This document shows, piece after piece, positions 25,111 through 42,709 of a DNA stretch of 64,000 nt (position 1 is the first letter of the stretch; every line of letters starts with the position of its first letter). The stretch comes from Methylobacterium sp. B4 (GTDB lineage Bacteria > Pseudomonadota > Alphaproteobacteria > Rhizobiales > Beijerinckiaceae). Both the position numbers and the translations under genes were made by a program. The DNA lies in the NCBI RefSeq assembly GCF_003201865.1, contig NZ_QJJJ01000001.1, positions 372,001 through 436,000 of the forward strand, written 5' to 3'. The notes under the pieces were generated by a model. That model was not told the origin of the DNA. It saw nothing but the letters and a program-made list of their open reading frames with translations, and did no database searches.

Positions 25111-25560
25111 ATGACCCTCGATACCGAGGTGATGTCCCTGCGGCAGGTGCCCCTGTTCCGCGAGGTGGAGCCGTCGCGGCTCAAGCTGCTCGCCTTCACC
25201 AGCGAGCGGGTGCATTTCGAGGCGGGGCAGGACTTCTTCGTTCGCGGCGAGGCGGCGGATGCGGCCTATCTCATCCTCGAAGGGTCGGCCGCTGTCTCGA
25301 TCGATGGGCCCTTCGGCCCCGTCCGCCTCGCGCTGCTGGGCGCCAACGCCCTCGTCGGTGAGATGGGTATCCTTGCCGACCAGCCGCGCTCGGCCACCGT
25401 TACCGCCGACGCGCCGACCACCGCGCTGCGGATCGACCGCGACGTCTTCCTCGAACTGCTTGCCCAGTTTCCGCAGATCGGCATCGCCGTGATGCGCGAC
25501 CTCGCGCTGCGCCTCGAACAGACCAACCAGCGGCTGGCGGAGCGCGTCGGCAACGCCTGA
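25111..25560 (+). CDS. Stand-alone cyclic-nucleotide-binding-domain protein
   Basis: A 149-residue protein that is almost entirely a Crp/Fnr-type cNMP-binding beta-barrel (VPLFREVEPSRLKLLAFTS, VRGEAADAAYLILEGSAAV, LVGEMGILADQPRSATVTA). It stops after the dimer helix, so it has no DNA-binding HTH. It probably acts as a small sensor or adaptor. The phosphate-binding cassette (GEMGILADQPRSATV) keeps the Arg, so nucleotide binding is possible. Confidence 0.88.
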   Translation: MTLDTEVMSLRQVPLFREVEPSRLKLLAFTSERVHFEAGQDFFVRGEAADAAYLILEGSAAVSIDGPFGPVRLALLGANALVGEMGILADQPRSATVTADAPTTALRIDRDVFLELLAQFPQIGIAVMRDLALRLEQTNQRLAERVGNA

Positions 25561-25579
25561 CCCGGTGAACCCGGTCGGA

Positions 25580-25840
25580 TCAGCGGTACTTCCAGCCCCA
25601 CTCGCCGTAGATGGGATAGCCCCGCCGCCACGCCTCGTAGCGCGCGCCCGGATCGTTGCGGCGATAGCCGTTGCGATAGGCGTAGGGGCTCGGCTCGACG
25701 TAGCCGGGGTTCTGCAATTGCTGGCGCAGATAGCCGTCGCCCTCGCCCGACGAGCCGCCGGTGCCGAAGGCCGAGGCCGGCGCGGCCGCAAGGGTCAGCG
25801 CGGCGGCCAGGACCGCGCCGCCGAGTATCCTGGGTGTCAT
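25580..25840 (-). CDS. Small exported hypothetical protein
   Basis: An 86-residue protein with a clear signal peptide (MTPRILGGAVLAAALTLAAA, ending PASA) and a Tyr/Gly/Arg-rich mature part (PYAYRNGYRRNDPGARY, ending EWGWKYR). No family recognised. I chose the Met that begins the signal peptide; seven more upstream codons are in frame. Convergent with the cNMP-binding gene. Confidence 0.75.
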   Translation of the reverse strand: MTPRILGGAVLAAALTLAAAPASAFGTGGSSGEGDGYLRQQLQNPGYVEPSPYAYRNGYRRNDPGARYEAWRRGYPIYGEWGWKYR

Positions 25841-25919
25841 GGTCTGTCTCCGTCGATGCATGACGGATCAACCCGCCGGGCCCGAGGCCGGTTGCGGCGG
25901 GTCGGCGAGGCCGGGATCC

Positions 25920-26363
25920 CTACGGCGTCGGGTAGGTGATGAATTCCATGAGCGAGCCGTCCGGGTCGCGGAAATAGACGCTGATCCCCGGGCCGGCCGC
26001 GCCGTTGCGCTCGATGGGCCCGAGTTCGACCGGAACGCCGTGGGCGGTCAGATGCGCCACCGCGTCCTCGATCGGGCCGGACCAGCGGAAGCAGAGGTCG
26101 CTTCCGCCCGGCATCACCGGCTCTCGGGCCCGCGGGGTGCCGATCTGGCCGGGTCCATGGACGTTGAGTTGCACGCCCCCGAAACGGAACACCACGCCCC
26201 GGCCGAACGGGATCACCTCCGCGCGCAGCACGTCCCGGTAGAAGGCGGTCGAACGCTCCCAGTCGGACACGTGGATGACGCAGTGATCGAGATGGATGGC
26301 CGGGGCGAGCGTCGCCGTCGCCGTGCCGCCCTGCTCTACGAGTTCGGTCTCGGTCTCGGGCAT
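25920..26363 (-). CDS. VOC-family (glyoxalase-fold) protein
   Basis: A 147-residue vicinal-oxygen-chelate fold protein with two beta-alpha-beta-beta-beta modules. LDHCVIHVSDWERSTAFYRD opens module 1, VQLNVHGPG carries a putative metal His, and YFRDPDGSLMEFITYP closes module 2 with the metal-binding Glu. Substrate unknown (glyoxalase, dioxygenase or fosfomycin-type). The frame is open far upstream, but resemblance begins at this ATG. Confidence 0.85.
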   Translation of the reverse strand: MPETETELVEQGGTATATLAPAIHLDHCVIHVSDWERSTAFYRDVLRAEVIPFGRGVVFRFGGVQLNVHGPGQIGTPRAREPVMPGGSDLCFRWSGPIEDAVAHLTAHGVPVELGPIERNGAAGPGISVYFRDPDGSLMEFITYPTP

Positions 26364-26552
26364 CCGGTCTCTCCTCCGCAATCGCAGCGTGGGCTGAGAT
26401 ATGGCGGTGAACGCGAGGGTCGAGCCGGCATCGCGGCGACGTTCCTGGGCGATTGCGGCCTCGAAGTCACACCGTATCCCCGCCGGGCCGGGTAGTGATG
26501 GCGCATGACGTGCCACTCGAACCCGATCCCGGGAGCGCCGACAGGAGCCGCC

Positions 26553-27209
26553 ATGGCCGCCCGCCACACCATCCGCAGGGCGACGCTCGTCGCGCTCTGC
26601 CTCGTGCCGCTCGCCGCCTGCAAATCCTCCAAGCCCGGGCCCCTCGCGGGAGGCGAGGACGATGCGGCTTGGTACATCGGAACGATGCCGGACAAGCCGT
26701 TCGACGTGCCGCTCGTCGATCGCTCGCGCATCGATCCGAAGTACCGCCGCCAGGAAGTCGCCTATGCCGGCCCCGAGGCGCCGGGCACCATCGTCGTCGA
26801 TATCGACAAGCGCCAGCTCGCCCTCGTGCAGGAGGGTGGCACCGCGCTGCAATACGGCGTCGGCGTCGGCAAGGCCGGCTTCTCGTGGAAGGGCGATGCC
26901 CGCATCGGCCGCAAGGGCGTCTGGCCCGACTGGAGCCCGACCACGACGATGGTCTCGCTCAATCCCGGTATCGAGCGATCGCGCAAGGGCGGCATCGACA
27001 ACCCGCTCGGCGCCCGCGCGCTCTACCTCTACCAGGGCAACCGCGACACGATGTTCCGCATCCACGGCACCAACGAGCCCTGGAGCATCGGCGAGCAGAT
27101 GTCGTCGGGCTGCGTGCGCATGCTCAACGAGGACATCGTCGATCTCTACGAGCGTGTCCCGACGGGAGCGCGGGTGATCGTGAAGCGCAGCGGGAAGTAC
27201 CGCGCCTGA
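26553..27209 (+). CDS. L,D-transpeptidase (YkuD), lipoprotein
   Basis: A 218-residue peptidoglycan cross-linking or lipoprotein-anchoring enzyme. It has a lipobox (LVPLAAC) after a short signal peptide. The YkuD domain carries HGTNEPW and the catalytic SSGCVRMLNEDIVDLY (Cys nucleophile). ACAGGAG precedes the ATG at 26553. A second YkuD gene in the window (40935-41648) is similar in its catalytic region. Confidence 0.93.
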   Translation: MAARHTIRRATLVALCLVPLAACKSSKPGPLAGGEDDAAWYIGTMPDKPFDVPLVDRSRIDPKYRRQEVAYAGPEAPGTIVVDIDKRQLALVQEGGTALQYGVGVGKAGFSWKGDARIGRKGVWPDWSPTTTMVSLNPGIERSRKGGIDNPLGARALYLYQGNRDTMFRIHGTNEPWSIGEQMSSGCVRMLNEDIVDLYERVPTGARVIVKRSGKYRA

Positions 27210-27241
27210 GACCGACCGCGGGCGCGCAAGGGCCAGTGCGG

Positions 27242-27267
27242 GGAACCCACCGGCCCTCGCCGCCGTT
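27242..27267 (+). promoter_or_regulatory. Sigma-EcfG promoter of DUF3096 gene
   Basis: GGAAC (27242-27246), 17 bases, CGTT (27264-27267), 54 bases before the ATG at 27322. Exact consensus match. Confidence 0.8.
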
Positions 27268-27321
27268 CGTCACTTGGCGGTCAAGCTTGGCCGCTGACAT
27301 GTGCGTGACCGAACTCGTCAG

Positions 27322-27474
27322 ATGACCATCACCGTTTCGAACCTGCAGCCGATCATCGCGATCCTCGCCGGGATCCTGATCCTGATCGCGCCGCGGCTGC
27401 TGAACTACATCGTCGCGGTGTACCTCATCGTCGTCGGATTGATCGGTCTCGGCGTGCTGCGCCACCTGACGTAG
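27322..27474 (+). CDS. DUF3096 small membrane protein
   Basis: A 50-residue protein with two hydrophobic segments (PIIAILAGILILIAPRLL and YIVAVYLIVVGLIGLGVL), the DUF3096 pattern. Function unknown. A perfect sigma-EcfG promoter precedes it, so it is predicted to be a general-stress gene. Confidence 0.85.
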   Translation: MTITVSNLQPIIAILAGILILIAPRLLNYIVAVYLIVVGLIGLGVLRHLT

Positions 27475-27677
27475 GGCCGAGCCCGCGCCGGCCGAGACAG
27501 TTTTGCACCCCGGCCATCCCCGTTCGCTGGATGCATGCCAAGCTCTGACAGAGCGCCCGCTTCGTCACTCCTCGCGGTGGAGCGATCCGAAGCTTATCCT
27601 TGCACTGCGACATGAGATGCGCCACGCCCGCGGGAACGGCGCTTTACGGTCGCCACATCCGTCCAGCGGAGAGCCTG

Positions 27678-30344
<2,667 letters not shown>

Positions 30345-30363
30345 GGCGGCACGATATGACCCC

Positions 30364-30390
30364 GCGCGGACCGGCACTACCGGTCCGCGC
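30364..30390. repeat. Inverted repeat after ppdK
   Basis: A perfect 11-bp stem (30364-30374 with 30380-30390) and a 5-base loop, 20 bases after the ppdK stop. There is no T tract; it may be a terminator or an mRNA-stabilising hairpin. Confidence 0.5.
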
Positions 30391-30547
30391 CGGCTCGCCC
30401 CGCTTCGGGGGCGACAAGCGTTGCAATAATTTTGCGGATCACGGGATGAACCCGTGTTGCGGCGGCACGTTACCTGCTAGCGGACAACCGATGCGCGGGC
30501 AGCGCCGATCGGCCGGTCCGGCCAGGGCTCCCGCGGGACGTGCAGAC

Positions 30548-30805
30548 ATGTCGAATCCCGACTCGCCTTCCGCTTTTCTCGATCATCGCACCATCGTTCC
30601 CGGCCATCGCGCGATGCAGGCCGCCTATCTCTGGATCCTCGCCAGCCTCGTGACGGCTCTTGGGATCACGGGACTGGTCTACCTCGTGTCCGAGCGCAGC
30701 GAGCGCGAGGCGGGCCGGATGATCATCACGGCGCAGAACGGCACCGGCTACGTCGCCGTCGTCGTCGGCGGATTGGCCCAGCGCCACGGACGCCCGGCCC
30801 CTTAA
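30548..30805 (+). CDS. Small single-span membrane protein
   Basis: An 85-residue protein with one transmembrane helix (AYLWILASLVTALGITGLVY) flanked by a short cytoplasmic N-terminus and a charged stretch. No family recognised. Downstream of ppdK but separated by about 200 bases with an inverted repeat. Confidence 0.65.
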   Translation: MSNPDSPSAFLDHRTIVPGHRAMQAAYLWILASLVTALGITGLVYLVSERSEREAGRMIITAQNGTGYVAVVVGGLAQRHGRPAP

Positions 30806-30912
30806 CCGTCCGGCAACCACGTTCGCGATTAAACTCGCCTCCGTCAGGCACGTTCGTCCCGCCATGTTCTAGGCTGGGCCGTCCGGCCGCTCGTGAGCGT
30901 GGAGTAACGGCG

Positions 30913-31821
30913 TTGCGTGCGAGACGCGTTCGAGGGCTGGGACTCGGTCCGCGCTGGATCGTCTCGGCGGTGGTGCCGTGGATGCTGGCCAGCGGCCTGC
31001 TGGTCTCCTTCACCGCGACGGCGGGCACCGACGCGAGCCTGCGCTTCGGCCGGCTCGCGCCGCACGACGTTGCCGTAACCGGCTCGCTCGCCGCCTCCAC
31101 CGCCTGGAACCCGGACGTGATCGATGCGGGTTTCGTCGCGGTACCGGGCTCGAACCACGGGGCCGAGCCGGGCGAGGACGGACTTCCCTCCCTGCCGGAT
31201 TCCGACGGCGCCACGCCCTCGACGCCCCGCGCCGTGGCCCTCTCCTCGGTGACGCCCGCTCCCGCCGACGCCACTCCGATCGAAGTCGCCGCGGCGAGCC
31301 TCGTGCTTCCCGGCTTCTCCGCGCGGCTCGACCGCGGCCCCTCGCCTCTCGACCCGCCGGCCTCCGCACCGGAGGCGGCCCATCGCTACGCCGACCTGAT
31401 CGAGCCCGATGCGATGGACCGCGAGCAGCGCTGCCTCGCCGAGGCCGTCTACTTCGAGGCCCGCAGCGAGCCGGAAGATGGTCAGGCCGCCGTCGCCCAG
31501 GTCGTGCTGAACCGCGTCAAGAGCGGGCTCTACCCGTCGAGCGTCTGCGGCGTGGTCTATCAGAACCGCCATCGCTTCATGGGCTGCCAGTTCTCCTTCG
31601 CCTGCGAGGGCAAGTCGCTGCGCATCACCGACGGGGATTCCTGGCGCAGCGCGACCCGCGTCGCCAGCGCCGTGATCCAGGGGAAGACCTATCTCAGCGA
31701 GGTCGGCGGCGCGACGCACTACCATGCCGATTACGTGAAGCCCGGCTGGTCGCGCCGGCTCAAGCGCAAGGACATGATCGGCCGGCACATCTTCTATCAG
31801 CTCAAGCCGAACCAGACCTGA
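30913..31821 (+). CDS. SleB-type cell-wall hydrolase
   Basis: A 302-residue exported protein with an N-terminal hydrophobic anchor (WIVSAVVPWMLASGLLVSF), a Pro/Ala-rich linker to about residue 165, and a C-terminal Hydrolase_2 (SleB lytic-transglycosylase-like) domain. The catalytic Glu is in LAEAVYFEARSEP, with AQVVLNRVKSG, FMGCQFSFACEG and GATHYHADYVKPGW following. It probably remodels peptidoglycan. Confidence 0.9.
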   Translation: MRARRVRGLGLGPRWIVSAVVPWMLASGLLVSFTATAGTDASLRFGRLAPHDVAVTGSLAASTAWNPDVIDAGFVAVPGSNHGAEPGEDGLPSLPDSDGATPSTPRAVALSSVTPAPADATPIEVAAASLVLPGFSARLDRGPSPLDPPASAPEAAHRYADLIEPDAMDREQRCLAEAVYFEARSEPEDGQAAVAQVVLNRVKSGLYPSSVCGVVYQNRHRFMGCQFSFACEGKSLRITDGDSWRSATRVASAVIQGKTYLSEVGGATHYHADYVKPGWSRRLKRKDMIGRHIFYQLKPNQT

Positions 31822-31928
31822 GTGACGCTAAGCAAAAGATCGTCCGAGAGTGCTGCCGGCACCGTCGTGCAGCTGGTTCGCTTCTCCTGACGGCTCGCGA
31901 TGACGGAAGCGCGGAGCCTGCCGCCCCT

Positions 31929-37746
<5,818 letters not shown>

Positions 37747-37759
37747 GAGCCCGTACAGC

Positions 37760-38527
37760 ATGTTCATCGAAGCGCCCGAGCTCAGCTCGCACTCCTATGT
37801 CCGGCACGCCTTCTTCACCCGTCAGGGCGGCGTCTCGGAGGGGCTCTACGCCTCGCTGAACGGAGGGATCGGGTCGCGGGACGAGCCGGCCAGAATCGCC
37901 GAGAATCGGGCGCGGATGTGTGCGCAGTTCGCGCTGCCCGAGGGCAACCTCGTCAGTCTCTACCAAGTGCATTCGGCGGAGGTCGTGACCGTCGAGGCAC
38001 CGTTCCCGCTGGATGAGCGCCCGAAGGCGGATGCGATGGTCACGCGCGTGCCCGGCCTCGCGCTCGGCATCGCCACGGCCGATTGCGGCCCGATCCTCTT
38101 CGCGGACCCGGAGAACCGCGTCGTCGGCGCGGCGCATGCGGGCTGGAAGGGAGCGCTCGGCGGCGTGGTCGAGGCGACGGTCGCTGCCATGGAGCGCCTC
38201 GGCGCCGGGCGCGAGAACATCGTCGCCGTTCTGGGGCCGACGATCTCTCAGGCCTCCTACGAGGTCGGCGAGGAGTTCGTGGAGCGCTTCCGCTCCGAGG
38301 TGCCGGAGGCCGAACGCTTCTTCGCCCCCGGACGGCCCGGCCACGCGCAGTTCGATCTGCCGGCCTTCATCCTGGGCCGCCTGGAGCAGGCCGGCGTCGG
38401 CGAGTCCGCCTCGCTCGGCCTGTGCACCTATGCCGATCCCGACCGGTTCTACAGCTTCCGCCGCACGACCCACCGCAACGAGCCCGACTACGGTCGTCTC
38501 ATCTCGGCGATCGCTCTGACGCCCTGA
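37760..38527 (+). CDS. pgeF: Laccase-domain purine nucleoside / peptidoglycan editing factor
   Basis: A 255-residue YfiH/PgeF-family protein. Conserved HAFFTRQGGVSEG, the metal site residues in YQVHSAEVV, TADCGPILF and GAAHAGWKGALGGVV, and FYSFRRTTH near the end. The family removes L-Ser misincorporated in peptidoglycan precursors in E. coli and has purine nucleoside phosphorylase activity in LACC1 relatives. It starts 13 bases after the methyltransferase stop. Confidence 0.92.
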   Translation: MFIEAPELSSHSYVRHAFFTRQGGVSEGLYASLNGGIGSRDEPARIAENRARMCAQFALPEGNLVSLYQVHSAEVVTVEAPFPLDERPKADAMVTRVPGLALGIATADCGPILFADPENRVVGAAHAGWKGALGGVVEATVAAMERLGAGRENIVAVLGPTISQASYEVGEEFVERFRSEVPEAERFFAPGRPGHAQFDLPAFILGRLEQAGVGESASLGLCTYADPDRFYSFRRTTHRNEPDYGRLISAIALTP

Positions 38528-38924
38528 GTTGTTGTGCGGCGCGGCGAGGCATGGTGCGTTGCATCATTACCACAAGCGCCCCGACGGTGCCTGCAGCTAG
38601 GCTTTTGTGCGCTGGAACACTCGAAAGCCCGGCCGTCCCGTCGTATCCCTCCGTCGTCGCGGAACGCCGTGGTTGCACCCTGCGACAATCTGTCCGGAAG
38701 CGTCGCCAAAAAAAGCTTGGCCGTAAGTGAACCTTGGCCGTTCGGCGACGTTTCTTGGTTGGAACGACGGTAGACCAAAGACCACTGCCACAAAGGGGCC
38801 GCCTTCTGGACGGTCGGCGTGGTCAAGCCGCAACAGCATCTTCCGGGATGCTGGCATAGATACGGGGCACCGTGCCGCTGCGCTTCCGAGTGAAGCCTCG
38901 GCACAGTCAAAGAGGACCAGAGTG
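38528..38924. other. Long leader region of the outer-membrane protein gene
   Basis: A 397-base spacer with no convincing gene. It holds a direct repeat of CTTGGCCGT near 38717 and 38732. I see no perfect sigma-EcfG motif. The 5' leader of the outer-membrane protein gene may be long. Confidence 0.4.
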
Positions 38925-39809
38925 ATGAAATCCTTCCTTCGCGCCGGCACGGCCATCGCCGGCATCGCCTTCGCCGGTTCGGCGCTCGCTGCCGACCTGC
39001 CGCGCCGCGCGGCTCCCCCGCCGATCTTCACGCCGGTGCCGGTCTTCACTTGGACGGGCTTCTACGCCGGTATCAACGCTGGTTACGGCTTCGGCACCGG
39101 TGACAACAACAACGCCCCGACCGTTCTCGGCGTGAACGGCGCCTCCGGCCTCGTTGCCCCGGGCACGACCGCTGTCGTCGCCTTCGGCAACCGTCGCAAC
39201 GACGAAGGCTTCGTCGGTGGTGGTCAGATCGGCTACAACTACCAGTTCACCCCGGGCTCTGGTGTCGTGATCGGTATCGAAGCCGACGCCCAGTACGTCG
39301 ATTTCGGCCGTGACCGGAACCGCTTCGCCCTCGCTGGCGGCCCGCTCCTCGCCGGCACCCAGGTGTTCAACCCGAACGGCCTGTCGGGCCTCGACTTCTT
39401 CGGCACCGTCCGCGGCCGTCTCGGCTACGCCTTCGACCGCACCCTCGTGTACGGCACCGGCGGCTTCGCCTACGGCTCCGGCGGCGGTCGTGAGTTCGGC
39501 ACCGGCGTGTCGAGCGACGACTTCCAGACCGGCTGGGCCGCGGGTGGCGGTATCGAGTACGCTCTCCCGACCGACTCCTTCCTGAACTTCTTCAAGTCCT
39601 CGGCCGTGACGCTGAAGGTCGAAGGTCTCTACGTGAACCTCGACCGCGGCAACGGCGGCCGTGGCGCCTTCGGTTCCACCCCCGCCGGTGGTCTGGTCTT
39701 CACGAACAGCCCGGGCGTGGTGCTGGCTTCGGGCAACGTCGCCCGTCAGCGCGAGACCGAGTTCGCCGTCGTCCGCGCCGGCCTGAACTACAAGTTCGGC
39801 TCGTACTAA
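38925..39809 (+). CDS. Outer-membrane beta-barrel protein
   Basis: A 294-residue Omp25/Omp31-like porin-type protein with a signal peptide (FLRAGTAIAGIAFAGSALAA), a Pro-rich start, then FTWTGFYAGINAGYGFG and repeated beta-strands, ending with NYKFGSY. It is likely abundant: codons are less extreme than in neighbours and it has a double hairpin terminator. AGAGGACC precedes the ATG. Confidence 0.93.
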   Translation: MKSFLRAGTAIAGIAFAGSALAADLPRRAAPPPIFTPVPVFTWTGFYAGINAGYGFGTGDNNNAPTVLGVNGASGLVAPGTTAVVAFGNRRNDEGFVGGGQIGYNYQFTPGSGVVIGIEADAQYVDFGRDRNRFALAGGPLLAGTQVFNPNGLSGLDFFGTVRGRLGYAFDRTLVYGTGGFAYGSGGGREFGTGVSSDDFQTGWAAGGGIEYALPTDSFLNFFKSSAVTLKVEGLYVNLDRGNGGRGAFGSTPAGGLVFTNSPGVVLASGNVARQRETEFAVVRAGLNYKFGSY

Positions 39810-39822
39810 GACCCCAACGCTC

Positions 39823-39886
39823 TCCGGCGGCTCGCAAGCGAGCCGCCGGACTGCATGAGAAGCCCGGCTCGATGCCGGGCTTTTTT
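39823..39886 (+). terminator. Double-hairpin terminator of outer-membrane protein gene
   Basis: A perfect 13-bp stem (39823-39835 with 39838-39850, loop AA). It is followed by a second 8-bp stem (39861-39868 with 39874-39881, loop TCGAT) and a T tract (39881-39886). Confidence 0.9.
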
Positions 39887-40053
39887 CGTTTCGTGACTGC
39901 ATTCGGCTACTGCGGTCATGTGCGCGAACGCGCATGCGGCGGCGGCCGTGGGCCGACAATCGTCGCTCCGCCCCCTGACAAAAGCTCGACCGGTCCCCAT
40001 CTCGTAGCCGCCGCGCGGTGACGATGCCGTCGGCGCCTGAGGGAGACGGCTCC

Positions 40054-40773
40054 ATGAACAGCGAAGAACGCGACATCATCAACGGCATCTTCCAGCGGCT
40101 CGAACAAGCATCCGGCCAGCAACGCGACGCCGATGCCGAGCGCTTCATCGCCGAGAAGCTGCGCAGCCAGCCCTACGCGCCCTACGCGATGGCGCAGCTC
40201 ATCTACGTTCAGGAAGAGGCGATCAAGAGCCTCAACCAGCAGCTCGAGCAGACCCGGCAGCAGGCCCAGGCCCAGCCCTCCGGCGGCGGTGGCGGCTTCC
40301 TTTCGAGCATCTTCGGCGGCGGTCAGCGCTCCGAGCCGCAGCGTCAGGGCGGCCAGTGGGGCCAGCAGCAGCCCGGATACGGCCAGCAGCCCGGTTACGG
40401 CGGTCCGCAGCAGGGCGGATACGGCCAGCAGCCCGGCTATGGCGGCCCGCAGCAGGGCAGTCCCTGGGGTGGACAGGCGCAGCAGCCGGCCCGCGGCGGC
40501 GGCTTCCTCGCGACCGCGCTGCCGATGGCGGCGGGCGCGGCGGGCGGCATGCTGCTCGGCAGTGCCCTCTCCAACGCCTTCGCCGGCGGACATTCGCAGC
40601 TCGGCAGCGCATCGGCCGCGGGCCTGGCCGGCCCGGCCGGCGGTGAGCAGGATCTCGGCTCGGCGCTCGGCGGAGGCGACGGCGGCTTCCAGGACGCGGC
40701 CTTCGGCGGCGGCGATACCGGCGGTGATTTCGGCGGCGACCTGGGTGACGGCGGCGACGACGACTGGGCCTGA
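40054..40773 (+). CDS. DUF2076 domain protein
   Basis: A 239-residue protein with the DUF2076 N-terminus (MNSEERDIINGIFQRLEQAS, PYAPYAMAQLIYVQEEAI), a coiled-coil-like Gln-rich helix, a Gly/Gln/Tyr repeat region with two 14-residue repeats, a hydrophobic Gly/Ala segment (FLATALPMAAGAAGGMLL), and an acidic Gly/Asp tail. Function unknown. I chose the ATG with GAGGGAG upstream. Confidence 0.9.
   Translation: MNSEERDIINGIFQRLEQASGQQRDADAERFIAEKLRSQPYAPYAMAQLIYVQEEAIKSLNQQLEQTRQQAQAQPSGGGGGFLSSIFGGGQRSEPQRQGGQWGQQQPGYGQQPGYGGPQQGGYGQQPGYGGPQQGSPWGGQAQQPARGGGFLATALPMAAGAAGGMLLGSALSNAFAGGHSQLGSASAAGLAGPAGGEQDLGSALGGGDGGFQDAAFGGGDTGGDFGGDLGDGGDDDWA
40375..40458 (+). repeat. Two tandem 42-bp coding repeats
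   Basis: Units 40375-40416 and 40417-40458 differ at only a few bases and encode GYGQQPGYGGPQQG twice. Confidence 0.85.
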
Positions 40774-40849
40774 TCGCTGGCAGGAACGGGCCGCTCCCGG
40801 TCGCAAGCATCGGAGCGGCCCCGCCCCTCGCGTGCGGATGGACGAAAAA

Positions 40850-40879
40850 GCCCGTCGCCGGTCTCCCGGCGGCGGGTTT
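40850..40879. terminator. Bidirectional intrinsic terminator
   Basis: An 11-bp stem (40851-40861 with 40866-40876, one G-T pair), loop TCTC. T tract on both sides (TTT on plus, CTTTTT on minus). It serves DUF2076 and the convergent L,D-transpeptidase gene. Confidence 0.75.
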
Positions 40880-40880
40880 C

Positions 40881-40930
40881 TCGTTTGAGGGCCTTGTCGT
40901 TTGAGGGAGCTTGTCGTTTGAGGGGGCTTG
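40881..40930 (+). repeat. Three tandem 16-17-bp repeats
   Basis: TCGTTTGAGG followed by GCCTTG, GAGCTTG and GGGCTTG: units 40881-40896, 40897-40913 and 40914-40930, just outside the 3' end of the L,D-transpeptidase gene. Confidence 0.75.
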
Positions 40931-40934
40931 GATC

Positions 40935-41648
40935 TCAGATCACGTCGACGCGGGTGCCGACCGGCGTGCGCTCGTAGAGGTCGATCACGTCCTCATTCAT
41001 CATGCGGATGCAGCCGGAGGAGACGTTCTGCCCGATCGTATGCGGCTCGTTGGTGCCGTGGATGCGGTAGAGCGAGGTGCCGAGATACATCGCCCGGGCG
41101 CCCAGCGGGTTCTCGGGCCCGCCCACCATATGCCGCGGCAGGTCGGGGCGCCGCCGCAGCATCTCGGCCGGCGGCGTCCAGTCCGGCCATTCCCGCTTGG
41201 CGGTGATCGTCTTCGCCCCGGTCCAGACGAAGCCCGGCCGGCCGACGCCGATGCCGTAGCGGATCGCCTGACCGCCCGGCTGGATCAGGTAGAGATACTT
41301 CGCGCCCGTATCGATCACGATCTGGCCCGGCCGCCCCGGGCCGTCATAGCCGATAACCTGCCGCGCGTAGCGGGGATCGACGGCCCGGGCGATGGCGCCC
41401 TCCTCCAGCGGTGCGCGGTTCGGCAGGGCCGCGAACCGGGTCCGCGGCTCGACGGCGACGGGTGCCCGAGCGGGCCCGAGACTGCCGTAGCCGTCCACGC
41501 CCGAGGCGCGGGGCTGGCCGGCGGCGCTGCCCGTCATCAGATATTCGATGAAGCCGCCGCCGTAGCGGCCCGGCTCCGCCTGCGCCGCCGCCACCTGGCT
41601 CGACATCGCGATCGCGATCGCCGCCGTTGCGCACCGTTTCACACGCAT
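40935..41648 (-). CDS. L,D-transpeptidase (YkuD)
   Basis: A 237-residue exported enzyme with a signal peptide (about 1-25, AMSSQVAAAQA). The YkuD domain (about 105-237) has QIVIDTGAKYLYLI, PLGARAMYLGTSLYRIHGTN and the catalytic SSGCIRMMNEDVIDLYER. GGGAGCGAGGG overlaps the ATG at 41646-41648. It makes 3-3 cross-links or anchors outer-membrane proteins to peptidoglycan. Confidence 0.93.
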   Translation of the reverse strand: MRVKRCATAAIAIAMSSQVAAAQAEPGRYGGGFIEYLMTGSAAGQPRASGVDGYGSLGPARAPVAVEPRTRFAALPNRAPLEEGAIARAVDPRYARQVIGYDGPGRPGQIVIDTGAKYLYLIQPGGQAIRYGIGVGRPGFVWTGAKTITAKREWPDWTPPAEMLRRRPDLPRHMVGGPENPLGARAMYLGTSLYRIHGTNEPHTIGQNVSSGCIRMMNEDVIDLYERTPVGTRVDVI

Positions 41649-41927
41649 CCCTCGCTCCCGCCCTTGCTCGCGTGACGGGAATGGTCGCGGGATCGCGCCT
41701 GCGGACGGTGAACGAACGTGGTGAATCCTGCGAGTCAGAGGCCGGGCTCCCGCCCATCCCCGATTCATCGTCAACGGCCGGTGAAGACGCGCATCAAGCT
41801 TTCACGTCTACGCACCGGTCGCGAGGTCGGCGCGTGATGCGCGTGTTCTTGCAAAAAGCTTCAGCAATTGGAAACCGCTGCGAGAGATTGTGACGGACCT
41901 GACCGACCCCGAAGGCCTGCCCGACCG

Positions 41928-42653
41928 ATGATGACCAAGCGCTACCGCATCGAGGAAAGCCTGGGCCTTCCCGCTCCGGCGGCGGTCGCCGCTGCGGCCG
42001 ATCGGGTGGGCGCGCCCAACCCGCGTCTCGACGAGATCCTTTCGGCGATCAACGATCTGCGCCGCGTCACGGCCGCGAGCGCCGGCGAGACCGTGGAGGC
42101 CTGCCGGCGCGAACTCGGCGAGGCTTTCGCCATGCGCCACGAGCTGGAGGTGATGAAGGACGCGATCACCCGGACCAAGTCCGAGATTGCGAGCCTCCAC
42201 CGCTCGGAGAGCACGGGCAAGGGGATGCGGCGCGTGGCGGGCGAGCTCGATGCCGTGGTCGAATCCACCGAGCAGGCCACCTCGACCATCCTCGGCAGCA
42301 TCGAACGGATCGAGACCAACGCCAACATGATGCGCGGCCTGCGTCTGCCCAAGGCCGCCCAGGAGAACGTCGACGGCATCCTCGACAGCGTGATCAGCGC
42401 CTACGAAGCCTGCAATTTCCAGGATCTGACCGGGCAGCGCATCAACAAGATCGTCAACGTGCTCAAATTCGTCGAGGAGCACCTCGACCGCGTCATCGAG
42501 GCCTGGAGCGGCCTCGAGGGCTTCCGCGATCTGCTGGCGGTCGAAACGGCGGAGCCCACCGCGGACGACGAGAGCTCGCTCCTCAACGGTCCCAAGCTTC
42601 AGGACGATCCCGGCCACGTCGACCAGTCCGACATCGACGCGCTGTTCGACTGA
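41928..42653 (+). CDS. cheZ: Chemotaxis phosphatase CheZ
   Basis: A 241-residue helical protein of the CheZ family, which dephosphorylates CheY-P. The hallmark is [17 protein letters not shown] with the catalytic Gln, and a C-terminal CheY-binding peptide (QSDIDALFD). Long helices lie before it. It stands alone, with no other che gene in the window, 56 bases upstream of uvrC. Two adjacent ATG codons (41928, 41931) are possible starts. Confidence 0.9.
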   Translation: MMTKRYRIEESLGLPAPAAVAAAADRVGAPNPRLDEILSAINDLRRVTAASAGETVEACRRELGEAFAMRHELEVMKDAITRTKSEIASLHRSESTGKGMRRVAGELDAVVESTEQATSTILGSIERIETNANMMRGLRLPKAAQENVDGILDSVISAYEACNFQDLTGQRINKIVNVLKFVEEHLDRVIEAWSGLEGFRDLLAVETAEPTADDESSLLNGPKLQDDPGHVDQSDIDALFD

Positions 42654-42709
42654 TCGGCCGCAGCGAAACGGCCCTTTCAACGGGAATCGTCGCGGCCTAC
42701 ATCGGGACC

